The notes: a model not told the origin generated them from the sequence alone. A stretch of 64,000 nt of DNA from Coprinellus micaceus (GCA_951394405.1 OX596339.1:2666001-2730000), one strand, 5' to 3'. Counted from the stretch's first letter, positions 11,748 to 23,690 are shown. Program-made: numbers and translations.

Positions 11748-12264
11748 GGTGGGTGCTTACAACGCTCCAAGAGCAACGGCGACAGCAGTGAGGGCGACCC
11801 TGTGCCGAAGTCCTGCCGAAGCCAGCCAGACCTTCGCACGTTGTACTTTGGGCGCTCCACGTGACTCCAGGGCCGGCGATGCCGACTGGCCGCATGAGGC
11901 CCGAAGGAGATACTGAGCCCGAAATGGATTGACATCACCAGGGCAGTGGAAGGACCCTGGGCGTTTACGATGTTGTGAACAAAACATTGCGGCGCACAAC
12001 ACTGCTATGTCTCTTCCGCACACCGCCATGTCCCATCGATTATAATCCCCTTTGTATACTAGGTTTGTTCCCTATATCTTCTGGCTTCAAAACCCACCAA
12101 CACCACCCCGAGTAGACCATCCCGGCGACCCCGACTTCATTTTCTGCATTGAACGCCGCAGGGGCTCCTGAACACATTGAATCCAGGACAAAGATAGCCG
12201 CTCCCGCCTGTCATACCATTTTGCCCGTCAGCGCTGGGTCTATTATCTTTTTGCCAAATCCAAA
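11748..12264. promoter_or_regulatory. Shared divergent upstream region (IWS1 / F-box-like gene)
   Basis: The 517 bp between two divergent start codons must contain both promoters and 5' leaders. The part nearest the right-hand gene is pyrimidine-rich with CACC and CCAA runs, common before fungal start sites. I see no certain TATA box. Confidence 0.4.
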
Positions 12265-14565
12265 ATGGCAGCCCACGTTTCCTCTCGACCCAAACAAGCA
12301 CCCCAACTCCCCCCACTCAAGTCCTTCTCCTTCTACCCCGCTCATGTCGCCAAGCTGGCCATCGCTGGCGTCGACACAACGACAGTAACGGCCAACTCGA
12401 CCAAACGACAGAGCTCATTCCAAAACCTGAACCTCAACAGGCCGCTTCCCCAACCCCCAGCGGTGGTGCCCACACCGCACCGCCGGCCAGCGATGGCAAC
12501 CGCATACAACGGCCCCTCCCCCAACCCCCCGACATCCCTCCGCCCCTCGACTAGCGCCAGCAGTTCAAAACCTCGTGCGCTCCCCACTCCACCCACAATC
12601 CACACACACGACCGCCCTTCACCAAACTTCTTCTCGCGTTCCAACCTCACCCCGCTTGCCTTTGCGCTCCAAGAGCCCAACGTGCTCCACGCTGTTGTCT
12701 GGCAGCTGGAATGGTCGGACAGCTTTTCCCTGTTCACTTGCTGCAAACGGCTGTTTGCCCTGTTCGAGTCAATTCCCCTGCGCGATGTCATCCTCTCGCG
12801 TTTCGTCCCCGAGTACGCCCAATGCCTGCGAGAACGGGACATCCGGTTCTTCAAGGATATACCCTTCAGCGTAATCGACCTCGATCTCCTCCGTAAGTCC
12901 CCCTTGTCACCCATTTTAGCCAAAGCTAACCTAAATCCGGTGGACCCTCCAGTTATGTCGCAACACGTTCCACTCCACCGCTACCCCATCCACTCGCTGA
13001 AGGCGCAATCCTCCATGCTGCCTGCCCTCGAAGATGATCGCGCAACCGAAAAACTTTCCGCACTGACTCAAGCCCATTCCCGCTTCGTACTCCTTTTGCA
13101 ATCCGTTGTGCACAGCTCCATGGCGCCGATTCCGCAGGAGACTGAAGAGGGAACCTCGCGGCCCCGTTTCTCCCCTATCCAAACACTTCGAGAACTCACG
13201 TTTCCAGCACCCCTTGCTTATGCCGGGCCACCCGCGCCTCCACCAAAGGAGGACCTCGCCCCTGGAAAAGTGAAGCACGCCAGGCACAGGTCGGCGCCTA
13301 CTTCCTCCGGCAGCGGCAAGGGAAAGCATGCTCTAGCATCATGGCCGTCCAATCTACCCTCATCTCCGCGCCCTTCGGCAGATTCGACCCTGTCGAGCAG
13401 TCGCATCTCTCCGACCACGCTGAAGAAGAAGCGCACGCTCTCCATCTTCGGCGGGAACAAGAGTATCAGAACGAACTCGCCCCCACCTCCCGAAGAGCCG
13501 CGGGCGCTCCGAGTTTACGCCAGCACATGGAGGAAGACCTCGGTCTGGGGATCGTCGTACGCGGATATCTCTGACGATCTAGCCTTCTCTGGTTCGTTGA
13601 AGAAACCTAGGCGTCTCGCGTCCCAGCAGAGCCGGATGCTGCGTGAATCTAGCGACTCGTCGTTATCGAACCATTCCCCTCTCTCACAGTCCCGATCTCG
13701 GAATTCAATTGTGATGCAACCGGAAGCGAGGTCGACGTCCCCTCATGACCTCATTCTCGCGACATCCCGCGTCCGCGCGCCAGTTCTGCGTGTATTCGTA
13801 CCCTGTACAAAACTGGAACCGGATTCTGACAGCTTGGTCAGGTGTGAGCAGCAACTCGTGGAGTCGGGGCTCTGGAACCACCTTTCAACTGGCGACATCG
13901 TCTGTAACCTGGGATATGTGCCGCCGCTGGAAGATAGCGGTTCTGCATCGGAGGGCGAAGATCCGAATGGTGGGGGAGAGTTTATCATGATGAGGCCGGG
14001 GGCTTCTGGGCAGAACGGCGGCGCTTCAGGTGGCGCGCAGAAGTGGCTTCTGTATAATGGCCATATGCTGGTTCCGTACACGCCACCTGACCTTCTCCCG
14101 CTGGACCAGCCCTTGAACCTGCCGACGCCGTTCTACTACGCCCACATTATGCCGCCCTTCACGAACTTGTCGTACGTTATCAATCAGCTCCCGGTGTGCG
14201 ATGACGTTCCCCAGTTAACGCTGGTGAACGGGACGAAGAAGGTGAAGAGCCCGCATTCGCCGAACGGTTTCGCGATGGTGAAGAAGTATTCATGGCTCGC
14301 GAGGGTGGTGAGGTTGAGGACCGATGCGGACGGAGACATGGGAGAGGGGTGGTTTGGGGAATGGGTATTGGAGGGCGAGGGGACGCCCGAGGGGAAGTTG
14401 TTGTTGATTAATGCCCTTAAAGGGCAGCACCTTGGCCATCGGGAGTGGGAATTGGTCAGAGAGAAGAGCGGCGGTGGAAAGCTCTGGTTGAGGTACGTGT
14501 TTTTTGGGTACTAGTTTCGCGCATCTCGCTAATTTATTCTATCCAGGCTCTTGACAATCTGCTAA
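12265..14565 (+). CDS. Long F-box-like protein of unknown function
   Basis: Exons 12265-12892, 12953-14492 and 14547-14565 encode 728 residues. The first 120 are Pro/Ser-rich. Residues about 130-200 form an F-box-like helical segment (FALQEPNVLHAVVWQLEWSD, FSLFTCCKRLFALFESIPLR) of the kind that binds Skp1 in SCF ubiquitin ligases. A long linker with basic and Ser-rich patches leads to a C-terminal domain rich in Trp and Tyr (VESGLWNHLSTGDIVCNLGY, HIMPPFTNLSYVINQLPVCD). Intron one (12893-12952) is in frame, so a longer product is possible without splicing. Without the last intron the stop would fall at 14514 with a different tail of eight residues. Its architecture is unlike the F-box/LRR genes elsewhere in this window. 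The F-box call is moderate; the C-terminal domain is unassigned. Confidence 0.8.
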
Positions 14566-15687
14566 TCTTAATATCTCTCCCTCCTCTTGACCAATATTTT
14601 TCCTTTCATTCATTGGATCGTTCGGATACAACGGACTACCCATAAAGGACTTGACGACATAGGCTACGCCTTCCACACCTTATTTTACCCCATCCATCTT
14701 CTGCAACACTCGGGACTTACTTCACACTTACACCCCCCTCGTTACGACCATTGACCCGCACGCAGTCTGAATTATTTATTTGTTATGTTGGGGTAATTCC
14801 ACGCTCGTTATGCTAATCCTTGTTGAGCCTGATCCCGTTTGTCTGTTTGTAAATACGTTCTTCGGTCCCCTGTTACCCCCCACTTTTCTCCATTCTCGCG
14901 TTCCTCTTCATCTTCCCATCCCATTTACACTCTTTGAACTCTCCATTATTATTACCACACAACCCGGATTTTTCTCTGAGCAATTCTAGCATACATCCTC
15001 ATCCAGCCTATAGAATTTATGTGACCTTGAGGGGCCTAACGTCCGCCCCCCCTGAACGACTTCCTCGTGCGTGATCCTCTGAAGCCTTTGGCCCCGAGTA
15101 CTAGTATGTACTCCCATGTTCCGACCTCCCCTCACGATTGCTACATTGTTACGTTCTTCTTATCTCCAAGGTTTTGAATGGATCGAGCGCCGGGCAAGGT
15201 CCATCGTCAGCGGATTCGGGAGGAATAAGCGCCCAGCCATGCGGTTGACATGCGGTTGCGGTTAGCCATGCAGGCGCCTAGGTTCCTATGGACTTTGACC
15301 CCTTCACCCCCAGGGCGATGACCTCAGCTCAATTGCGTCGGTTTGGCTTAGGGCCAGTGGTAACTCCAGTCCATCTGGCCCCACAGTCCAATTAACCTCT
15401 TCAGCTAGAAGAAGCCCAAGGAGTATCCCAATGAAACGTTGGCACATACTGTCTACACCGAGGCACCAACGTGCACTGCATTGAACCCATTAGTCCTATC
15501 TTTCAAATACAGTTCGATGTGAGCAATGAGAGTGGTTCTGGTCGGTATCGTATCTGCTACCCTTATCACTGAAATACAGTCAGGCCTTGCGTTGGCTCTG
15601 ATTGATATGTTTCATTGGCAATTCAACTGGGACGTCTACCCCTCATCTCGCTGCGCCTCCTCATCCCACCCTTCGACCCCGGCTCGC
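14566..15687. other. Convergent spacer, no gene seen
   Basis: This 1.1 kb lies between the 3' ends of two genes facing each other. It is T/C-rich just after 14566, as expected for a 3' untranslated region, and then shows no open frame worth noting. Confidence 0.5.
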
Positions 15688-17163
15688 TCAAGAAGGACGA
15701 GAGTAGAGCGGCTCTTGAAACCCTTCATAATACAAATGCGCGAACTCCAAAGGTGAGAAGCGCCTCTCCCCTTCTCGGGTAGGAGAGGCGGGAGGCAGCT
15801 CGTCCTCGTCCCAGCCCGTGGTTGTCCAATCGAAAGAGGCGCTACCGTCCTCCTCAAAAGTGATACGGGCGACGTTGGTGATAGCCCCGCCACATGCTCG
15901 TCGTGGATCCTCCACAAAGGTTTGAAACGCCACAATGAGATCGGGGACGAAGTCAGGGTGGAGCTCGTGGTCGACAACGGTGAAGGCTTGCAAGGAGGGA
16001 AGAATATCTGTTGCTGGTTGTGAGGTTTTGGGGTTTGTTGTGATTTCCTTCAGAAAGACAATCGTGTCCGTCGATAGAGCATCATCCCCGTACGACATAA
16101 GTAACTTGAGGTCCTCGAGTCTCGTGAGGTACCGGAACAGGGTGGGCAGGTCCTCACGTAACGGAGCCACGCTGTCCAAGTTTAAGGACCTAAGCCTGCA
16201 CCCCGACTGCCCGACAAGTTGTCGTATGGCATTTGCAACAGTTATGGGTGGTGGGAGGTCGAAGGGATGGTACAGGGAATATAGGGTAAGGGATGTGAGA
16301 GCTGGGAGACATAGCTTGCTGAGGTAGAAGCGGACCGCGGGACTATCACATAGGTCGACGAAAGTAAGGGCAGTGTTGTGGACGGGGAATGAGACTGTAC
16401 GCAATGGCAAGGGCAGGTCCGGCATATCTTCTTCATCGTAAAGGTCGTGGATCTTGAGGTGCTCGAGCCGGGTCGCTTCGAGCGAGGCTTTGAAAAGGAA
16501 TGTGAACATTGCGTCGCTGTTCCACGGGATATGGGCAGAAATTTGGAGCTTGCGTAATGCCTTGAGATTAACGAAGGGCTCCTTCAAGAGGTCCGGATTC
16601 GTGATTCTGGGCAAGTTGATTTCCAAATCTTCCAAGTTGGGGGCAATCTGGATCAATGGAAGCTTCATGTACTCCCTAAACGCCAGCTTCACTTGGTCGA
16701 TCTTGAGGCATCGGAGTTGCCCCCAACAACTACGGCCCTGTCCCTTGGTGAACACCCTGGCTTCCTCGAATAGCTGGTGCAGCCAACTGTCAGGCAGAGG
16801 CCCTGAACCTTGGAGCTGACCAGTGGTTCCAAAGGAAAGGGCCTCCCATCGTGGCTCGCGTACGAGTAGTTGAGCAAGGGCGGTGGGCCTCGAGCTGGCG
16901 GGGAATTCGCAATTGAGCTCGAGGGTTAGAGGAAGGCTGCCTGAGCGGCTAAACCAACGCGATATGAACTCTGCAATGTCTTCAGCAGATTTATTTCCTG
17001 GAACATCGTAACGAAGGGTCCTCCAAGGCCGTGGGTTGGAAAGAATTAGCTGTTTCCACCCCTTGCAGACAGCCGCAACGGTGAAGAGCGCATTGGGCTT
17101 GCCTTCGCTGACCCCTGCCAAGTCGAATACAGTGCCAAGAATTTCTGGGGGAAGGTCGCGCAT
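15688..17163 (-). CDS. F-box/LRR protein, type A copy 1 (A1)
   Basis: A single exon encodes 491 residues. The F-box is at the extreme N-terminus (MRDLPPEILGTVFDLAGVSE, then ALFTVAAVCKGWKQLILSNP), as expected for the Skp1-binding subunit of an SCF E3 ligase. The rest is a series of degenerate leucine-rich repeats (APNLEDLEINLP, LKALRKLQIS, LEHLKIHDLYD, LPALTSLTLYS) that presumably recognise substrates. No introns, signal peptide or membrane segments are seen. It starts 657 bp from the divergent B1 gene. The closest relative in the window is A2 at 35178-36721, with long near-identical blocks such as FGTTG, WLHQLFEEARVF and PFVNLKALRKL against PFVNLKTLRRL. A3 is a more distant copy. A1 is the only one of the three with an intact start and frame. 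Confidence 0.9.
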   Translation of the reverse strand: MRDLPPEILGTVFDLAGVSEGKPNALFTVAAVCKGWKQLILSNPRPWRTLRYDVPGNKSAEDIAEFISRWFSRSGSLPLTLELNCEFPASSRPTALAQLLVREPRWEALSFGTTGQLQGSGPLPDSWLHQLFEEARVFTKGQGRSCWGQLRCLKIDQVKLAFREYMKLPLIQIAPNLEDLEINLPRITNPDLLKEPFVNLKALRKLQISAHIPWNSDAMFTFLFKASLEATRLEHLKIHDLYDEEDMPDLPLPLRTVSFPVHNTALTFVDLCDSPAVRFYLSKLCLPALTSLTLYSLYHPFDLPPPITVANAIRQLVGQSGCRLRSLNLDSVAPLREDLPTLFRYLTRLEDLKLLMSYGDDALSTDTIVFLKEITTNPKTSQPATDILPSLQAFTVVDHELHPDFVPDLIVAFQTFVEDPRRACGGAITNVARITFEEDGSASFDWTTTGWDEDELPPASPTREGERRFSPLEFAHLYYEGFQEPLYSRPS

Positions 17164-17820
17164 GGATCGACTTGTCCGAGGAGGCGTGATGGTCGTGTTG
17201 GTTGAAGGGTCTGTGCGTCGATGACGAACCAGATTTTAAGCGCCCGATGCTAACTCCGCCCCACCACGTCAGAGAGTCAAATCTCATATGCTGGAGAGAC
17301 GATCGAGGCGAAAAATGCTGTTATTGTTTTTCCGAATGCTAACGATAACAATTTCGACCGCGAAATCTGACCATCGTACCCCGCGAATCGACTGAACCGC
17401 CTGTAACTCGCGGCACATCCTTCCACTTGCAAGCTGATTGGACTCAAATACTGGTGGTCCTGGTACGTTTTCAACGTACATTTCTTCTCAATGGTATTTG
17501 TGGAGTTTCTACATCATTGTCGTCCCAGGATCTGCAAGTACCAAAGGGTGGCTTCCTGTAATCGGGCTGGATGTCGACGCGATCAATCGCTGATGACTCT
17601 TAGGCGCCCGCCGAATTGCAAGTTGAACCATCACTACCATCCCCTGGACACCTTCGAAAATATGCCGTTTGACAACGTTCTTGCTCCCTTCCGATATTTG
17701 TCGATCTCTCAGGTACTTCAGTATGTAATATTAAAGCTATGGAGGCCTGTCGATGGTGATCGATGTGCGATATTGGCCGCCCCGCTGACCTAACTGCATC
17801 GCAGGGAACACTCGCGAGAC
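17164..17820. promoter_or_regulatory. Shared divergent upstream region of F-box pair 1
   Basis: Both F-box genes A1 and B1 start from this 657 bp. The minus strand at 17237-17245 carries GGGCGCTTA pointing toward A1, 74 bp from its start codon; the matching spacer of pair 2 has GGGCGCCTA pointing toward A2. A GT (near 17711) and a CAG at 17803-17805 just upstream of B1 suggest an intron in the B1 5' leader, because B2 has a similar acceptor (CCCACAG) just before its start. Confidence 0.4.
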
Positions 17821-19485
17821 ATGGACGCACCATACATAAGGAAGGCGTCTCGGATGAACCTACAGCTTCCTCCGGGGGCAAGTGACTGCCTGAAGAACCT
17901 ACTTCAGCAGCGTCACGAAGATCTCAAGTCATTGCAGACGAAGGCAGCCGAGACGAGAAAGCTCCTCTACCATCTCGAGTCGGAGGTGCAGCAAGCGGAA
18001 CAGGATATTGCGATCTGCAGCACGCTAACTCTCTCAGCTCCCGTCAGAAAACTTCCTATGGAGCTCCTCTCTCACACCTTCGTAATCGCCAGTGCTGGAG
18101 ACATCTATGACGTGATGCAGCCAGAGAAATGTAGGAAACCCATATGTCAGGTGTTGGTTCACGTTTCCAAGTACTGGCGCGATGTGGCCTTTCAGACGAA
18201 GGAGATATGGCAGCACCAATTCCTCATATACGGGGCGATAGCAAAACCAGACCACGGTACCCCGGTCGACCTCGACTATGGAGGATGCGCGCGCCGTTTG
18301 CTTGGGGCCGTCGAAATGTACGGAGAGCACTTGACGCATGTCGAGCTGTGCAACACACAATCGGTTGTGGGCCTACAGGCTGTCCACGACATCATCCTAG
18401 GGCTGAAAAGCCAGCTGGTCTCTCTCCACTTGGTCGGCACACCAGGCCGCGCATACGTACCGAACTTGAACATGCCTCAACTTGAACGCTTGTTTGTTCA
18501 CAGCAGCCCCTCATCCCGCGCCGATCTCCCAGTTCACTTTAATACCCCAAGGCTGAAGAAGCTTTTCCTGGCGGTCCCAGATAGTTATTTCAACTCCGAA
18601 AATCTCCTCATCCCATGGCACCAGTTAACCCATATGTCGATCGGTATCTCATACAGCACCTCCTCTTTCCAATTTCAGCGAGGGGTGACACGCCCAAGTG
18701 CTTCCCGCATCATTGAGGTCATTCGGAAGCTCCCAAACCTTGTTCACCTTCATCTCAGTGCTCTGCGGCATTGTAGCGTCATGACAGCGTCGGCACATGC
18801 CCAAGTGCACCTCCCTCGACTGAAGGTCCTAGAGATCCACGACACGCGCTTCGGTTTTGCAGTTACCCCCGCCCCCCATGAGGGCGACACAGAAGACGTG
18901 TGGAATAGAGCCTTCCCCTTTAACCTTTCGGCGCCAGCTCTCGAGACCTTCGACCTTGTTTTCTCTGGAGGAGAGAACCGATACCGGTCCCCACACACAC
19001 CCCAATATCACCAGAGAATAAGGGCAATAGGTTCATTCCTTCAGCGCGCCCCGTCGCTATCCAAAGTGAGAATTGTGATATGCCCGACCCGCGGCGACAA
19101 ATGGTTCGGTGGACTTCAGGCAGAGGGAGCCAGTATCTTTCCAAGCGGCTCTTGCGGGATAATTCGATTCGCTGGGGATGGTGCCTTTTTCAAGGCAATC
19201 TGTGGTATCATTCCAAGGAAGGGCGGTCCATTGAGTAAGGCTCATAGATTCGTTAGGCTTGGAACGCTCCTTCGCGCACCGACACAAGCACTGGTGAAGC
19301 ACGAGATGTGGATGGATCGATGGATCGACCGATACGTGGAGGGATGCGAGTACACACCCCAACACCCCACCCCACCGACCTACAATCAGGCGAGCATCAA
19401 TGCCATAGAAGCTGTCTTTGGGTTACTGGGGGATCATGGTGGTATCGTCAGTGGCGCTGAGCGGAGAGTTTATCTGGCTATCTGA
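17821..19485 (+). CDS. F-box/LRR protein, type B copy 1 (B1)
   Basis: A single exon encodes 554 residues. A predicted N-terminal coiled coil (LLQQRHEDLKSLQTKAAETR, then KLLYHLESEVQQAEQDI) precedes an F-box-like segment (VRKLPMELLSHTFVIASAGD), then VSKYWRDVAFQTKEIWQH, typical of mushroom F-box families. Leucine-rich segments follow (LEMYGEHLTHVELCN-like, LVSLHLVGT, LPNLVHLHLSALRH, LPRLKVLEIHD). The C-terminal region carries MWMDRWIDRYVEGCEYTP, matched in B2 by VWMDQFIDRYIEEFLDTP. A role as SCF substrate receptor is inferred from family. It is head to head with A1. An acceptor-like CAG shortly upstream of the ATG suggests a 5' exon that I could not place. Confidence 0.88.
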   Translation: MDAPYIRKASRMNLQLPPGASDCLKNLLQQRHEDLKSLQTKAAETRKLLYHLESEVQQAEQDIAICSTLTLSAPVRKLPMELLSHTFVIASAGDIYDVMQPEKCRKPICQVLVHVSKYWRDVAFQTKEIWQHQFLIYGAIAKPDHGTPVDLDYGGCARRLLGAVEMYGEHLTHVELCNTQSVVGLQAVHDIILGLKSQLVSLHLVGTPGRAYVPNLNMPQLERLFVHSSPSSRADLPVHFNTPRLKKLFLAVPDSYFNSENLLIPWHQLTHMSIGISYSTSSFQFQRGVTRPSASRIIEVIRKLPNLVHLHLSALRHCSVMTASAHAQVHLPRLKVLEIHDTRFGFAVTPAPHEGDTEDVWNRAFPFNLSAPALETFDLVFSGGENRYRSPHTPQYHQRIRAIGSFLQRAPSLSKVRIVICPTRGDKWFGGLQAEGASIFPSGSCGIIRFAGDGAFFKAICGIIPRKGGPLSKAHRFVRLGTLLRAPTQALVKHEMWMDRWIDRYVEGCEYTPQHPTPPTYNQASINAIEAVFGLLGDHGGIVSGAERRVYLAI

Positions 19486-19788
19486 GATTTGTAGCTCAAC
19501 CAATCCCGGTCTCTTGGACTGCTATTCTCGACGTGTAGAGACCACTTCACAGACCCCCGGCATTTCGCAAATTGGACCTCGCCACTAATAATTCGACTAG
19601 ACTTCTTACATTTAAGTTGTCCTTCACCTATGCACAGAAATTTGATAAACCTACGAGTTTTCGGGACCTCGATAAATTAGGCGCCCAGTATCGGAGGCTT
19701 TAGTTGGGGTTTAAACACTAAGTCGGCAATTGCGGGTGATGACGATAGGAAAAGGATAGAACTTAGAATACACGGGTGAAACAGAAAA
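19486..19788. other. Convergent spacer B1/RPT2
   Basis: This 303 bp separates the stop codons of B1 and RPT2. The minus strand at 19678-19686 carries another copy of the GGGCGCCTA motif. I see nothing else in it. Confidence 0.5.
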
Positions 19789-21369
19789 CTACAGATACAA
19801 TCCCTCGGGCGTTCCCTCCTTCTTGCTATATAGGACCTTCTCCCTCGCAGAAGTGAAGTCAGCCTTGGTGACCCGCATCCGCCGTTCTCGCAGAGCAAGA
19901 AGACCAGCCTCAGTACAGACGGCCTTGATGTCGGCGCCAGAGAGATCGTCCTTTGTTAGGATAAACTCTTCGAGGTCGACATCTTCGGAGAGGCTCATAC
20001 GCGATGTGTGTAGCCTACAGGATGAGGTCGCATCAGCAAACCGTACGAGATGGGTCAAACGCGGGGTGTAAATCCGTACCTGAAGATATGGCGCTTGGTC
20101 TTCACGTCGGGTAAGGGGAATTCAATCTTTCGGTCGATGCGACCCGGACGAATGAGGGCGGGGTCTAGCGAGTCGATTCGGTTGGTAGCCATGATAACTT
20201 TCACGTCACCCCGGGTGTCGAACCCGTCCAGTTGATTGAGGAGTTCCAACATGGTTCGTTGAATTTCACGTTCACCGCCTGATGTCGAGTCGTATCTGGA
20301 TGGGGAAAGGTCTATGAGGAGCTGGACTAGTGAGGCCTTACAAGCCATACTCACCGCTTGGTACCAATGGCGTCGATCTCGTCAATGAACACAATACTTG
20401 GTGCGTGTTCTTCAGCCACCCTGAAAAGCTCACGAACCAACTTGGGCCCATCTCCGAGGTACTTCTGGATGAGCTCTGAGCCGACAATACGCAGGAAGGT
20501 CGCAGATGTTTGGTTAGCGACGGCCTTGGCGAGGAGTGTCTTTCCTGTTCCAGGGACACCATAAAGAATGACACCCTTCGGTGGCTTGATACCCATTTCT
20601 TCGTACAGTTCTGGATGCGTGAGGGGGAGCTCGACGGATTCCTGTGGAAAGTGGTCAGGAGAGGCGTGCAATAGAGGGAGTATGGGGCGCACCTTGATTT
20701 CCTGGATCTGGGTCTCCAAGCCACCAATGTCAGCATAGCTCTCCGTCGGTGCCTTCTCTAGTTTCATCACGTTGACGAGGGGGTCGGCATCATCCTGGAG
20801 CACACCAACGATGGACTGCGTCTTGTGGTGTAGCAGAACCTGGCATCCAGGTTCCAAAAGATCCTTGTCGACGAAGGACATGATTGAGACATAGTGTTCA
20901 GGGCCAGACGCGGTGCTGATGATTGCGTGGTCGTCGTCGATAATTTCCTCCATCGTTCCAACAGCCATGGGTGACCCACGGAGGTCATCCACCTTCGACC
21001 TATCCTCTTCATTCCTGTCCTCCCTCGTAGCCTCGGGCCTCAACCGCTCCTGATTGACAATGAACTCTTCCTCGAGCAACAAGTAGTCCTTGATGCGCTC
21101 CTGCTTCAACAACTTGAGACGACACCGTGTCGTGGGATATATAGCCGGGAGTTTGCTAGCAGCAGAAGGTCCCTTTCGCTTCTTCTTGCCGATACGGGTG
21201 GGGAGAGGAGGCTCCCACTTCTTCTTCGCGGGTTGCTGGTCCTTAGCCTTGTCCTTGTTGTCCTGAGTGCCCTGGTTGCCCTGCTGGTTGGCATCGTTCA
21301 CATTCGACGGTGTTTGACCCTATACACTGTTCAGCGCGTCGTCTTGCGTTTAAGAGTTGGACTTACCAT
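19789..21369 (-). CDS. RPT2: 26S proteasome regulatory ATPase Rpt2 (subunit 4)
   Basis: Rpt2 is one of six AAA ATPases in the base of the 26S proteasome; it unfolds substrates and opens the 20S gate. Exons 21367-21369, 20693-21319, 20355-20641, 20080-20295 and 19789-20014 give 452 residues. The first exon contains only the ATG; splicing yields MGQTPSN, restoring the N-myristoylation glycine typical of Rpt2. Visible motifs are the Walker A ([15 protein letters not shown]), Walker B ([15 protein letters not shown]), sensor ([13 protein letters not shown]), arginine fingers ([15 protein letters not shown]) and the C-terminal HbYX motif LYL, which docks into the 20S ring. Length and motifs match the family. 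It is divergent from the YIP1-family gene, with only 174 bp between start codons. Confidence 0.97.
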
Positions 21370-21543
21370 GGTGCAGCGCTATGGGGGAGATGGCAATTAG
21401 AAGATGAGAGAAGGAGTAACGAGGACGCGTCAGTCGTCTCAATTGGGCTCAATTCCAAACTCCGCCGCGCGCGACTGACGTGACCACAATCGTGGACCAA
21501 CTTGGACACCCATCCCCGCATCCCGTATATCCCTCCTGGCGCC

Positions 21544-22866
21544 ATGGATCCTGCCAGGACGCCCCTCACAGCGAGCTCCCAATTCATTCAAGCAGGTCAG
21601 GATGGATACCTGCCTGCTAATGGTCGATGCGCTCAACATCACATCTAGACGACGACGATGACCTGGACGATGACAACATTCCGGGGTTCACCCATCCGGC
21701 CCTAGCTCAAGCTCCCAAAACCCCACTGGACAAGGGAAAGGGTGCGGCACGATACGAGCCCGAGCAACTGGCCGCTCCTACTGTAGGCATTCGGGGAGAA
21801 GGCTCGTCAAATCTGTCGGGGAACATTGGATCGTCCTCGCAGCCGCAGCGTGGGCCAAATCGCCAGACGCTTGGAGGAGTGCAGGTGGAGACGAGGTGAG
21901 TTCATGAAATAACCATGTCTCTGGATCCCCTTGTATAAAAATGCTGGTTCTGCAGATATTCGGGGGTGGATACTCTGGACGAACCGGTGACAACCACGAT
22001 TGTGCGCAACCTACCATTTATACCGATCCACGGCTAATTTAGCCTCACTCAGGCCCGAGATCTCTTCTCTATATACACAAAACTGGTGCAAGTTCTCTAC
22101 CCCCGAAGAAGTACCGGCCGTGAAGTCCTAAGGTTGGGCGCCTCTTGACTTGTTCGCTCCTGCTCGTCCTCACGTCCTTGACAGGGATTGGGACCTTTGG
22201 GGTCCGCTAATTCTTTGCCTAACGCTGGGTATCATGCTGAGTGTCAACGTACGCTTATCCCCAAGACCTGAATCCGCGGTCTAAGCTGACCCATTGTTAG
22301 GCGCCACCTTCGCAATCCCTCGGAGTCTTCACTTCAGTCATCGTCATCTGCTCGCTAGGCGCGCTCATTGTCACAGTGCAGGCTAAGGTGCGTTTATAGC
22401 CTTTTTCATATTTGCTACTGCTGATCCACCTTGACAGTTACTGGGCGGTCGTGTGTGAGTAAACCCTCAACAACTTCGCACTCATCTGTCTACTCACACT
22501 CGTCCGTAGCTCCTTCTTCCAAGGATTGTGTGTCCTCGGCTACTGCATTGCGCCCCTCAATATCGCCGCTTTTATATCCTGCTTCGTTCACATCATTTAC
22601 GTTCGTGCACCTATTGCCCTTCTCGCATGGGCATGGTGTATCTGGGGTGTGTACCCACAAACGATATCAGTGGACAGGAACTGACGCGCTTCTTCTCCCT
22701 AGCTTCCGTCAACTTCCTGGATGGTACCAAAATCGAACAGCAAAGGATCCTCCTCGCTGTATACCCACTTCTGTAAGTCTCCTTGCCATGACTTTGCTCT
22801 AGATCCTGACGCACGCGATTCAGGCTATTTTACTTCATCCTAGCTTGGATGATCCTCATTCAATAA
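21544..22866 (+). CDS. Yip1-domain Golgi membrane protein (YIPF6-like)
   Basis: Yip1-family proteins are Golgi/ER membrane proteins that bind Rab GTPases and act in vesicle traffic. Ten exons (21544-21595, 21649-21895, 21956-22001, 22053-22132, 22185-22248, 22301-22387, 22438-22454, 22510-22646, 22703-22772, 22824-22866) give 280 residues with all phases matching. The cytosolic N-terminal half is acidic then polar (DDDDDLDDDNIPGF). Next comes RDLFSIYTKLVQVLYPR and DWDLWGPLILCLTLGIMLSV, the Yip1 entry motif, and then four further hydrophobic segments, the last being LLFYFILAWMILIQ at the C-terminus. The short final segment and spacing resemble YIPF6/Yip6 better than Yip1 itself. One exon is only 17 bp. 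Confidence 0.9.
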
Positions 22867-23690
22867 GCGGACACTCGATCTATTTATACTGGCTTTGTAA
22901 ATCCGAGTCATACCTCTTCACTATATACCGGGTTCACAGTAACGACTACCGGATACCTTGCCCTGCAGCCTTGACCGGCTTCCACGGGGTACGTTACTCT
23001 GCAAGAGGGCCCAAGCAGAAGCTGTTAGAGCGCAACCAGTATAGAGCAGGAGTTTCCTTATGCGACCGAAGATGGTCCAAGCTGCGCTGAAGTGTTGCAA
23101 ATCCTGTGTGTTGGACGTGGACATATCAGGTATTCTCTGACTGTACCAGTATCTAGCCTGCGAAGGGCAGAGTCCGCCGGAAGTGTTGACTCGCATCTTG
23201 AAGCTGCAATCGGGGAACGAGGGAAATCTTCTCGATGATTCGAGTCACGGATGTGTCTGGCACTGAATCTCCCAGACCTACCCAATGGAAATGCGACTTC
23301 ACCTCGTAGCCAGGCAATTGTCGCAAACTGAGCTCCGGGTGGCTCAATGGCCTCCGGCGCTTTGACCCTGATGGCAATGGGACTGTCTCCAAGTACCTAT
23401 AATGGCCGGGACAAAGAAATGGTCGACTGTCGAGAAGTAGGGTATCAACCAAATATGTCATTGAGCCGCCCAACTCCCCAGATTTGCCCTCGGCAACGGA
23501 CGGCAAAGATCAAAGCCATAGACAGAGTGGCTTTGCTCGGTGGGGGCTTGACCATTGCACAGGGAACCACTTGAAGCGGTTAAAAGCTCGAGATGGCCCC
23601 AGCTTAAAATATACTTCTTTCCTCTCTCATCGTCTACTTTCTACCCTCCCCCGCCTTCCCGTCATCGTTTGAGCCTCAGAGAACCTCGCG
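22867..23690. other. Spacer, no confident gene
   Basis: This 0.8 kb follows the YIP1-family gene and precedes the gene at 23691. A minus-strand frame of 117 codons (23153-23506) is open but unrecognised. The last 80 bp before 23691 are rich in CT runs, as expected for a fungal core promoter or leader. Confidence 0.45.
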
